Assembly (NCBI GenBank): GCA_963727245.1
Contig: CAVSFO010000009.1
Coordinates: 690,074 to 754,073 of the forward strand
DNA: 64,000 bases
Reading direction: 5' to 3'
Origin: JBKQVT01 sp963727245
GTDB taxonomy: Bacteria; Planctomycetota; Planctomycetia; Pirellulales; Thermoguttaceae
In this document: in pieces, positions 46,268 through 54,015 of the stretch
Position numbering within the stretch: position 1 is the first letter of the stretch
Layout of the letters: each line of letters opens with the position of its first letter
Made by a program: the position numbers and the translations under genes
Notes under the pieces: model-generated
What the model saw: only the letters and a program-made list of their open reading frames with translations
Told to the model about the DNA's origin: nothing
The model's database searches: none

Positions 46268-46311
46268 GGGGACTGTCCCAATTTTCGTTCGACGAAAATG
46301 GGACTGTCCCC
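46268..46311. repeat. 44-bp palindrome family A, copy 6
   Basis: Full-length copy upstream of the TerC-type gene, between it and hpnG. A degraded piece of family F (GGCCGTTTCAGCCGTGC) follows at about 46351-46367. Confidence 0.9.
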
Positions 46312-46389
46312 CTCTCAGGGCCATCATACCGCCATTATATATCGCGTGCTATGGCCGTTTCAGCCGTGCTGAGGTGAGGAACAAGGGGC

Positions 46390-47163
46390 CTATTGGGTCA
46401 TCAGCGCGGAGAGGAACTTCGCCAGCCGATCGGATGTCTCCACCGCGCGCTGTTGCAAGCGCAGCAGGTCCATGACGCTGGAGGGACGCCGCAGGATCGA
46501 GCCCACCGCGGCGCCCAGTCGCGCGGCGGCGGTCTTCTGGTCGAGCAGTTTCTGCACGTCGCGGGGCAGGACGTCGCCGGCCGCGTCGCTGATGGCGCGG
46601 ACGGCCAGGAACGGCGTCTGGCGACGGCGGCAGACCCCGGCCACCGCCAGGGTTTCCATGTCGACGGCCGCCGCGGCATATTTTTCGCCCAGGGCGAGCT
46701 TCTCCTCGGGCAGGCGCACCAGCCGGTCCACCGTCAACAGGCATCCCTCGCAGACGCCGCTGCCGGCGGTCAGCGCCGGCAGGCCGGCCAGGTCGATCTC
46801 GCACACCCCGCCGCTTTCGTCGAGCACGCGGCGGGCCACCACGATGTCGCCGCGGCGCAGCTTGGCGTCCAGCCCGCCGGCAAAACCGGCCGAGATGACC
46901 ACCGCCGGGCGATGGCCGTCGAGGAGCGCTTCGGTTGCGGCCGCCGTGCGCCGCCGGCCCACGCCCGATTGGATCAGCACCACGTGACGGTCTTGCAAGT
47001 CGCCTTCGCGGGCGACGAATCCTTGGCCGCGGGTGGTGACGACGTTGACCAACAGGTCTTGCAGGCAGCCGGCCTCGATGTTGAGTGCGAAGACCACGCC
47101 GAAATGACAGGACTGGCCCCCCGCACGCAGTGCGGTGGCTTTTGGGGAGATAGAACTATTCAT
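46390..47163 (-). CDS. hpnG: Hopanoid-associated nucleoside phosphorylase-like protein
   Basis: Removes adenine from adenosylhopane after HpnH. It is a purine-nucleosidase-fold protein: LNIEAGCLQDLL, LIQSGVGRRRTAAATEAL, VISAGFAGGLDAKLRRGDIVV, AAVDMETLAVAGVC and FLAVRAISDAAGDVLP. The nucleoside-phosphorylase Met-Glu-x-x-Ala pattern (VDMETLA) is clear. 257 residues as read; the first ~19 (SPKATALRAGGQ) are the translation of repeat B2, so the natural start near FGVVFALNIEAG has been displaced. Its ATG overlaps the transposase stop (ATGA at 47160-47163). The assignment relies on the fold plus hpnH and shc upstream on the same strand. Confidence 0.85.
   Translation of the reverse strand: MNSSISPKATALRAGGQSCHFGVVFALNIEAGCLQDLLVNVVTTRGQGFVAREGDLQDRHVVLIQSGVGRRRTAAATEALLDGHRPAVVISAGFAGGLDAKLRRGDIVVARRVLDESGGVCEIDLAGLPALTAGSGVCEGCLLTVDRLVRLPEEKLALGEKYAAAAVDMETLAVAGVCRRRQTPFLAVRAISDAAGDVLPRDVQKLLDQKTAAARLGAAVGSILRRPSSVMDLLRLQQRAVETSDRLAKFLSALMTQ
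47117..47152. repeat. REP-like hairpin family B, copy 2 (inside hpnG 5' end)
   Basis: CCCCCCGCACGCAGTGCGG then TGGCTTTTGGGGAGATA, in the same orientation as copy 3. It lies 8 bases past the transposase stop and encodes residues of the HpnG N-terminus. Confidence 0.88.
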
Positions 47164-47711
47164 TTTCGCAGGATGGTGGGCGTCCAGGAGAGGCCGTCGC
47201 GAAAGGTCCAAGCCCAGGCGCCCTCACCCCCGTGCCGGCAAATATAATGGAATACGTTCACCTGATGCTGCCGATCGCGGATCGGGGTCACTTTGCACTT
47301 CATTGTCCAGAGGCGACCGCTGTGGCCTTGGTCGCGCAAGACGTAGAAGGCGTGCCGCTTGGCGGTGCCGACCAGTGGTCGCACCTCCTTGTCAGGGAAT
47401 CGCGTTAAGAGGTGAAAATGGGCCTCATTCAGGCAAAGTGCAATCACCTCCACCTTATGATCCACCAGCATCTCCACCATGGCCTGTCCGGCCGTCTGTC
47501 GCTGGGCAGCCGTGAGATGCACGGGCGGTTTCTTCAATTGCCCCCGGCTGTACTGGAAAACGGCATCGTCGGTTCCGGGCGGCGGCGGAGCCTTGTAATC
47601 GCCCGCCACGTGCCGCTTATGCCGTTTGCTCCGCCAGCCTCGCGGATCGCCGGGAAGCCAGGTGCCGTAGCTGTTGCCATTGACATGATACCAACCGTTC
47701 CAGGCGTCCAT
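47160..47711 (-). mobile_element. REP-associated tyrosine (IS200-like, Y1) transposase
   Basis: 183 residues from ATG 47711 (an alternative ATG at 47723 adds four). The family start (WYHVNGNSYGTWLPGDPRGW) is followed by the metal-binding His-hydrophobic-His in ALCLNEAHFHLLTRF and the candidate catalytic tyrosine in NVFHYICRHGGEGAW. RAYT proteins mobilise short REP hairpins rather than themselves. Repeat B copies lie on both sides (47117-47152; 47762-47798 and 47823-47850), as expected for a RAYT locus. The ORF is intact and not frameshifted, so it may be active. It separates hpnH from hpnG. Confidence 0.87.
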
Positions 47712-47761
47712 GCCGGGCAGCATATCGCCGGAGCGTCTTGATGGAAAGCCCCCCAGGCGCA

Positions 47762-47850
47762 CCCCCCGCACGCAGTGCGGGGGCTTTTGGGGAGATAGGC
47801 GGGGAAGGATTGCACATTTATGAAAAGCCCCCGCACTGCGTGCGGGGGGC
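47762..47850. repeat. REP-like hairpin family B, copies 3 and 4 (inverted pair)
   Basis: Copy 3 (47762-47798) reads CCCCCCGCACGCAGTGCGGG then GGCTTTTGGGGAGATA, and copy 4 (47823-47850) is its reverse complement (GAAAAGCCCCCGCACTGCG). The head-to-head pair lies directly upstream of the transposase and 20 bases after the hpnH stop. Paired inverted REPs beside a RAYT are the classic arrangement. Confidence 0.9.
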
Positions 47851-47869
47851 CGGGCCGCCGCTGGGCCTC

Positions 47870-48889
47870 TCACCCCATCTGCCAAACTGCCATCTTCGCC
47901 AGGTCGCGCCAGCGGCGGTTGGCCGCCAGGACCGCGGAGGGCTCGAAACCGCAGTGCATCAGGCAGTGCTCGCAACGCGGATCGTGCCCCGGCCCCACGC
48001 CCGACCAATCGGTCGAGGCAAGCAACTCCTGGTAGCTGCCGCAGTGGCCGTCGGCGATGAGGTAGCAAGGCGTGCGCCAGCCGCGGACGTTGCGGGTGGG
48101 GTTGGCCCAGGCCGCGCAGCGCAGGTCGCGCTCGCCGCAGAGGAATTCCAGGTACAGCGGCGAGGCGAACAAGCAATACCTGCCCAGGAGCCGCCGCGCC
48201 AGGCGGAACTTCTCGTGCACCTCGGAGCGCGTCAGGAAGATCCGCTCCGCCTCGGCCGGGGCCCCCTCCCGCACCGCTTGATAACCGTAGCCGGGCGCAA
48301 TCATGAAGCCGTTGACGCCCAGCTCGGTCAAGTAGCCAAACAGCACGGCGATCTCATGGACGTCGGTGTCCTTGTAGAAGGTCGTGTTGGTGCAGACGCT
48401 GAGTCCGGCCGCCGTGGCCGCCTGAATGCCGCGGACGGCCGCCGCGAACGTCCCCGGACAATTCACCAGGCGATCGTGCGTGGCCTCCATGCCGTCGAGG
48501 TGGACGTTGATGAACAAGCGGTGGTGGCGAGGCAGCGCCGGCAACCGCTGCTCCAGGTTCACGCCGTTGGTGCAGAGATAGATGTGCTTGCCCAGGGCAA
48601 GGATCTCTTGCACCAGCTCCCCGATCTCCGCATAGATCAGCGGTTCGCCGCCGCAGATGCTCACCACCGGCGCGCCGCACTCGACCACCGAATCGAGGCA
48701 CTCCTGAACCGACATGCGGGCGTGCAGCGAGTCGGCGTACTCGCGGATCCGCCCGCAGCCGACGCACGACAGATTGCAGGCGTGCAGCGGCTCCAGCATC
48801 AGCACCAGGGGAAAGCGCTCCTGGCGGGCCAGCCGTTTTTTCAGCAGGTAGCCGGTCAGGGCGGTGGTGAGCGAAAGGGGAAAACGCAT
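47870..48889 (-). CDS. hpnH: Adenosylhopane synthase, radical SAM
   Basis: Joins the 5'-deoxyadenosyl group to hopene, the first step of the C35 side chain. 339 residues, intact. CNLSCVGCGRIREY (C-x3-C-x2-C-x-R) is the HpnH form of the cluster motif. The C-terminal cysteines (LRCAAWANPTRNVRGWRTPC, CEHCLMHCGFEPSAV) are characteristic of the family. The N-terminus starts MRFPLSLTTALTGYLLKKRL. It lies 82 bases after the squalene-hopene cyclase gene with a repeat between. Confidence 0.94.
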   Translation of the reverse strand: MRFPLSLTTALTGYLLKKRLARQERFPLVLMLEPLHACNLSCVGCGRIREYADSLHARMSVQECLDSVVECGAPVVSICGGEPLIYAEIGELVQEILALGKHIYLCTNGVNLEQRLPALPRHHRLFINVHLDGMEATHDRLVNCPGTFAAAVRGIQAATAAGLSVCTNTTFYKDTDVHEIAVLFGYLTELGVNGFMIAPGYGYQAVREGAPAEAERIFLTRSEVHEKFRLARRLLGRYCLFASPLYLEFLCGERDLRCAAWANPTRNVRGWRTPCYLIADGHCGSYQELLASTDWSGVGPGHDPRCEHCLMHCGFEPSAVLAANRRWRDLAKMAVWQMG

Positions 48890-48911
48890 GACGAAGGGGC
48901 CAGGGACCGAA

Positions 48912-48963
48912 GAGGGATTAGGGATTAGGGATTAGGGAAAAGCCCCCGCGCTGCGTGCGGGGG
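48912..48963. repeat. Octamer-type tract and REP-like hairpin family B, copy 5
   Basis: GGGATTA units at 48912-48938, then AAAAGCCCCCGCGCTGCG and its arm to 48963. It lies in the shc-hpnH gap. Confidence 0.82.
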
Positions 48964-48971
48964 ACGAACTG

Positions 48972-51139
48972 CTAACGGGTACCCAGCCGGGGCTTGATGC
49001 GGACGGCCCAGCGGGCCAAGGCCATCAAGGGGAAGTAAATGGGATAATAGTGATAACGCAAGTAAAACACCCGCGGAAAGCCGGTGCCGGTGAACTGGGG
49101 CTCGTTCCAGGTGCCGTCCTGGCGTTGCGTGCGGATGAGGTGGCGAATGCCGCGGATCGTGGCCGGATGCTCCTCCAAGCCGGCGGCCAGCAGCCCCAGC
49201 ACGGCCCAGGCGGTCTGCGACGCCGTGGGAGTTCCCTGGCCGCGGAGGTGCGGGTGGTCGTAGCTGTCGGGCGATTCGCCCCAGCCGCCGCCGGGCTGCT
49301 GATGGGCCAGCAGCCAGTTGGCGCCGGCCACCACGGCCGGATCGTCGGCCGGCACGCCGACCTCGCACAGGCCGGTGAGCGACTGCCAGGCGCCGTAAAT
49401 GTAATTGACGCCCCAGCGGCCGAACCAACTGCCGTCGGCCTGCTGCGTGGCGCGGATATAAGCGACCGCCCGGTCGACGACCGGATCGCCCACTCGCCGG
49501 CCCAGATTTCCCAGGCATTCCAGCACCCGGCCAGCCAGGTCGGGAGTGCTCGGGTCGGTCATGGCGTTGTGATCGGCGAAGGGGACGCGGCAGAGGAACT
49601 CGCGGTTGTTGTTGCGATCGAAGGCGCCCCAGCCGCCGTCGTCGTTTTGCATGGCCAACAGCCAGCGGAGGCCGCGGTCCATGGCGGCCACCGTGTCGTC
49701 CACGGCGGCGGCGCCTGGGGAGGCTGCGTATTGTGCCACGGCTGTGTCAGCCGTGCGCGAGGCGTCAACAGTCCGCACGGCTGGCACAGCCGTGGCACAC
49801 GCGACGTCCGGGTCGGGCGTCACCTCCAGCTCCGGCGGCAGCGCCGGCGAGCGCCGCGACCGCGAGTCGAACTGCGTTTGCAGGGCCAGGAGCACCATCG
49901 CCGTGTCGTCGCAATCGGGATAGAACTCGTTGGCATACTCGAAGCACCAGCCGCCCGGCTCGGCGGCCACGGTCTCCGACCAGTCGCCGCGGCGGCGGGT
50001 CTGCTTCTTCAGGAGCCAGCCGACGGCGTCTCTGGATGGCGGGCCGCCCGGGCCCCACGCCGCTCAGCGCAAGCGCGCAGGGTGATGGCCGTGTCCCAGA
50101 CCGGCGACTTGCACGGTTGCAGCCGCGCCGTGCCCACGGCCTGGTCGTCGATCACCAGGTCCTCGAGCTGCTGGTAGCAGTATTGCATCGGCTCGCTCTG
50201 GTCGTCGTAGCCCAGGCACTTCAGGGCCACGATGCTCCAGACGATGGGCGGATAGATCGCCCCCAGCCCGTCGCTGTGCTGGAAGCGCTCGAGCATCCAG
50301 GCTTCGGCGGCGGCGATGGCGCGGCGGCGGCAGGGCATCAGCCGCAGCCGCTGGCCCCACTTCAACATCCCTTCGACGATGCGGAAGAAGCGGTCCCAGC
50401 TCAGCGGCCCGGTGCCGCCGGTCAACCCCGGGCAGCGCAGCGGCGGCCAATTCCGCGGCTGGCGGAGAAACAACTCGCGGATGCCCCGCTCCGGCTCGAC
50501 GCGACGGACCGGCTGCAAGGCCGAGATGATCGACAAGGGCACGATGATCGTCCGCGACCAGGAGCTGACGGCGTAGAGGTTGACGGGAAACCACTTGGGC
50601 AGGAGCACCAGTTCCGGCGGCACGGCCGGACACTGGGCATAGGAAATCTGGCCCAGAAGCGCCAGGTAGAAGCGCGTGAAGCTGTTGACCGCGTCGGCGC
50701 CGCCGTGGGCCAGGATCGCCCCCCGGGCCCGCTCCATGTACTCGGCGCTGGGGTCGTGGCCGGTCAGCTTCAGCGCGAAATAGGCCTTCACGCTGCCGCT
50801 GATCTCGACCTGGCCGCCGGGATACATGGCCCAGCCGCCGTCGGGAAGCTGGTTTTCGATCAAATGGGCGGCGGCCCGCCGGGCCAGCGGCATCTCCTCC
50901 AAGCCCAGGAAGGCCCATAGCAAAATCGTCTCGCTCTCCAGAATGGTGTCGCCTTCCAACTCGGCACACCACGAGCCGTCGGCCTGTTGCTGGTCCAGCA
51001 GCCATTGCCGCGTGCGGACGATCGCCCGCCGCGCCGAGGGCCCGAGGGCGACAGCGGCCTGAAGATCGGGCGGGAAAGCCAGCGGCGCCCCCACATACCC
51101 CTCCTTGGATACGACGGACACGTTCTGGCTGCGACTCAT
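48972..51139 (-). CDS. shc: Squalene-hopene cyclase (frameshift, repeat insert)
   Basis: Cyclises squalene to hopene/hopanol at the membrane. About 720 residues. The catalytic motif is FYPDCDDTAMVLLALQ. QW repeats include QQQADGSWCAELEGD, QLPDGGWAMYPGG, MQNDDGGWGAFD, TQQADGSWFGRWGVNYIYG and GFPRVFYLRYHYYP, all classical for hopene cyclases. One base is missing near 50035, dividing the gene into frames from 51139 and to 48972. Palindrome F2 is inserted in frame (TAVPAVRTVDASRTADTAV) between the catalytic Asp region and the MDRGLRWLLAMQ repeat. Upstream of hpnH on the same strand. Confidence 0.93.
49732..49800. repeat. Palindromic repeat family F, copy 2, inside shc
   Basis: TTGTGCCACGGCTGTGTCAG and GCTGGCACAGCCGTGGCACA arms. 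Same family as 10071-10146. Its length (about 69 bases, 23 codons) preserves the shc frame. Confidence 0.87.
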
Positions 51140-51284
51140 CAGATGCGCCTCCCTTGCCGCTCAGGAACGCCCGGAGAAATGATTCCTAAGCCGATCTTCC
51201 ATGACGGGTAGCCCCCATCTCCTCCGGAGACAATAACTTATGCGATTAACCCCGCAGCGACAAGATCATTCCGCATGGAAAGAT

Positions 51285-51430
51285 TGCTTCCCCTGTCGCT
51301 TCGGAAGAGGGGCAGGGTGAGGGCGATTCGTTTCTGATGCGGGAGGACCGGTAGGGTGGGACGAGCGGAGCGAAGTCCCACCAAGAATGCACTTCGCCCT
51401 CACCCCAACCCTCTCCCGGAGGGAGAGGGG
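51285..51430. repeat. Family E palindrome with a family D element nested inside
   Basis: The outer arms CTTCCCCTGTCGCTTCGGAAG/GCAGGGTGAGGGC and GCCCTCACC/CTCTCCCGGAGGGAGAG belong to family E. Between them at 51351-51383 is a variant family D element (GTAGGGTGGGACGAGCGG...CCCACC). The right arm supplies the last codons of the histidine kinase. Confidence 0.78.
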
Positions 51431-52843
51431 GACTGCCGCGCGGGCAGCGTGATGAGGAAGCTGGCCCCTCCGCCGGGGTTGGCGTCCACTTCGATGCGGC
51501 CGCCGTGGTTGGTGATGATCCGCCAGCACTTCGAGAGCCCCAACCCCAGGCCGCGGCCGGCCTGCCGGGCTGAATAGAAGGGATCGAAAATATGCGGGCG
51601 TTGCTCGGCCGAGACGCCGGGCCCGTCGTCGCTGACGCGGATCTCCACGCCGCCGGCCAGTCGCGACAACGCGATGCGAATGTGACCTTGCCCGCCTCGC
51701 GCCTCGATCCCGTTCTGACACAACGCCCGCAACGCCACCGCCAGTTGCGTCGGATCGGCCCGGATCCAGAGCGGTCCGCCGTCGCCCTCGCGCGTCCAGC
51801 GAGATCTGCTCCTGGGCCGCCAGCGGCGCCAACTCGGCAATCAACCCGTCGACCAGTTCGACCAGGGCGACCTGCTGCAACTCGGGCTGGGGCGGCCGGG
51901 CGAAAAGACGCAAGTCGGCGATCATCTCATAGACCCGCATCGCCTGGGCGTTAATCAGCGCCAGCGCCCGGCGCCGCTCGGGATTGGTCTCCTCTTGGAG
52001 GAACAGTTGCGCCCGGCCGGCGATGACCGTCAACGGGTTGTTGATTTCATGTCCGGCCCCGGCGGCGAATTCGGCCAGCGCCGTGAGTTTCTCCTGCTGG
52101 AGGGTCTCCTGAAAGCGGTTTTCCAGCCGCGCCAGGCGGGCGGCCAACGGCGGCAGCCAATCGGCCAGGCCGCCGACTTCGGCCGCCCAGCGCTGTCCGG
52201 CCTCGACGCCGCGACGGCGACAGGCATCCAAGTCGAAGTCGATCCCGGGTGGCGCCGCGGCGGCCCCGGCCAGGACCCGGGCTGCCAGATCGACGCAGCC
52301 CGGCGGCGCGGGCCCCGGGCCTGCGAGCCCCGGGCCTACGAGCCCCGGGCGTGAGCCCGGGGATAAGTCGGAACCTGTCGCTGGCCCTTTGCCCTCCGCC
52401 GGGGATGCCCCGGCCAGCCAATCGCCCGCGTAGTAGAGCAATCCGCCCAGGATCGCCTCGTCACGGTTAGCTTGATCGGCGACAGCGACTTGGGCGGCCA
52501 AGTCGGACAAGGAAACGGCCGCGGCCACGCGCTGGGCCCAAACGTCTGCCCCAGGCGCGGGAACGTCCTCGCAGGACGCATCGTGCCCGGCGGGCCATTG
52601 CAAGGCTTCCAGGGCATGTTGGGCAAGCCAGCCGGCAACCTCGTCGACGCTGCGGCAGGGGGCATCGGCCTGGCACACGGCCCAGACCAACAGCGGCGGA
52701 TCGCCGCAGAGCAATTCGGCCAGCCGGCCGCCTGCCGGCGCGGCGGCGGTGATGAGCCACTCGGCCAGCGCGGCCGCCGAGCCGTCGGCCATGGGTAGCG
52801 TCGGGCGCTGAGGGCCGGCAACCAGAGGTGGCAGGCTCCGCAT
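51400..52843 (-). CDS. Sensor histidine kinase, cytoplasmic (frameshift, repeat insert)
   Basis: About 480 residues. The N-terminal ~250 residues are helical and resemble a degenerate HDOD-type region (SDLAAQVAVADQANRDEAILGGLLYYAGDWL). The phospho-acceptor region is LAEFAAGAGHEINNPLTVIAGRAQ. In the second frame the ATPase domain shows LCQNGIEARGG, VSDDGPGVSAEQRPHIFDPFYS and GRGLGLGLSKCWRIITNHGG. One base is missing near 51795. Palindrome L4 (52340-52366) is translated in frame (LSPGSRPGLVGPGL). The final SPSPSGRGLG is from family E. No membrane segments. Its start is 27 bases after the response-regulator stop, so the two form a two-component pair. Confidence 0.85.
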
Positions 52844-52870
52844 AGGACCACCGCCTGTCCGCTTCCGCCG

Positions 52871-53452
52871 CTAGGCGGCGTGGACGGCTTCGATGTCCAG
52901 GTGATGGCACATCCGCTCCACGAGCTTCTCCACCTCGAACGGCTTGTGCATGAAGTCGTTGGCGCCGGCGGCGCGGAGCTCGCCGATGCGGTCTTCTTCG
53001 ACCATGCCGGAGATGCAGATGATCCGCACGTCGTCCATCGTCTGGTCGCTGCGGACCCGCTGGCAAACTTCCTTGCCGTTGATGTCCGGAAGCATCACGT
53101 CCAGCACGATCAGGTCGGGGTGATACTCTTTCACCATCATGCCGGCGTCGAAGCCGTTGTTGACGCTGCGGACCTCGAAACGCCCGTCGCGATCCAAGAC
53201 ATCCGTGATCAACTCGACCAACTCCTCGTCGTCGTCGACCAGCAGGATCTTCCGCTTGCCGCTCTCCAAGGCGTCGGTGGGAATGCCGTTGTCCCGCATG
53301 AACGTGTAGAGCTGCTCGCGGGGAATGCGGCGGAAACGACTGCCGGGCACCCGGAATCCCTTCAACTGTCCCGAGTCAAAACAGCGAATGATGGTCTGTT
53401 GGCTAACCTTGCAAATCTTGGCCGCCTCGCCGGTCGTGAACACCGTCTTCAT
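52871..53452 (-). CDS. BldC-type DNA-binding domain plus receiver response regulator
   Basis: 193 residues, intact. Residues ~5-50 are a BldC/excisionase-like winged helix (TTGEAAKICKVSQQTIIRCFDSGQLKGFRVPGSRFRRIPREQL). Residues ~68-190 are a receiver domain: acidic pair VDDDEE, phospho-acceptor LIVLDVMLP, CISGM and HKPF lysine. The DNA-binding domain precedes the receiver, the reverse of most response regulators. Transcribed from the consensus-like promoter at 53675-53702 with a leader of about 215 bases. Confidence 0.9.
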   Translation of the reverse strand: MKTVFTTGEAAKICKVSQQTIIRCFDSGQLKGFRVPGSRFRRIPREQLYTFMRDNGIPTDALESGKRKILLVDDDEELVELITDVLDRDGRFEVRSVNNGFDAGMMVKEYHPDLIVLDVMLPDINGKEVCQRVRSDQTMDDVRIICISGMVEEDRIGELRAAGANDFMHKPFEVEKLVERMCHHLDIEAVHAA

Positions 53453-53674
53453 CTTGTCTCACCATCCCTCTGTCTGGCCGGTGGCTCCGGCCAGCGTCAG
53501 CGAAGTCCCGAAGGGCAAATGCCGGCATCTGCTTCGGGCCTTCTAGTCCTCCGTGTCGATTGGGGAAGTCGCCTCAAGTTCGCGTTGCCCGCAAACTCTG
53601 TACATCCCTAATCTGGTTGTAATCGGTAATTTCATCCGGCACCGCCGACACTACCGAAGTTACCAATTGGCACA

Positions 53675-53702
53675 ATTATAGCCATCTTCCCGAGTTAGTC
53701 AA
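53675..53702 (-). promoter_or_regulatory. Sigma-70-like promoter for the two-component operon
   Basis: On the minus strand TTGACT (53702-53697), a 16-base spacer, then TATAAT (53680-53675). This is the best -35/-10 pair seen in the window and points towards the response-regulator start at 53452. The leader between (53453-53668) has no ORF. Confidence 0.7.
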
Positions 53703-53739
53703 TACGGATATGTATTTTCTAAGTTACTAAACGGCAATG

Positions 53740-54015
53740 ACTTATGGCGACAGTTCCCCCCTGGCTTGCGCAATCTGCATGGAAGGCGAGGAATAGGGGG
53801 AAGGCGGAACGGCGGAGGACGAAAGGGGGAAGGCGGAGGGGGGAGGAAAAACAAAGGGCCCGAGCCGGTGGCGTAAGCCACCGGATAACCCGGCAGTTGA
53901 AGCAAGGCGGAGGGCGGAGGGCGGAAGGCGGAAAATGCAATGCCCGAGCCTGCCCGGTCATCCTTTATCCTTCATCTTTTCTTCCCCCTTCCGCCCTCCG
54001 CCCTCCGCCTTCCCC
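53740..54015. repeat. Family I tracts with 27-bp palindrome L, copy 5
   Basis: GGCGGAACGGCGGAGG-type sequence from about 53795, the palindrome GAGCCGGTGGCG...CGGATAA at 53863-53889, more GGCGGAGGGCGG at 53905-53933, then inverted CCTTCCGCCCTCC-type sequence to 54015. The last part encodes the final residues of mnmG. It resembles the region at 6343-6605 in composition and layout. Confidence 0.78.

Noticed and set aside
2820..51840. Programmed ribosomal frameshifting as the cause of the many frame breaks
   Set aside because: No slippery heptamers or downstream structures recur at the sites, and unrelated genes of every type are affected; assembly indels explain it better.
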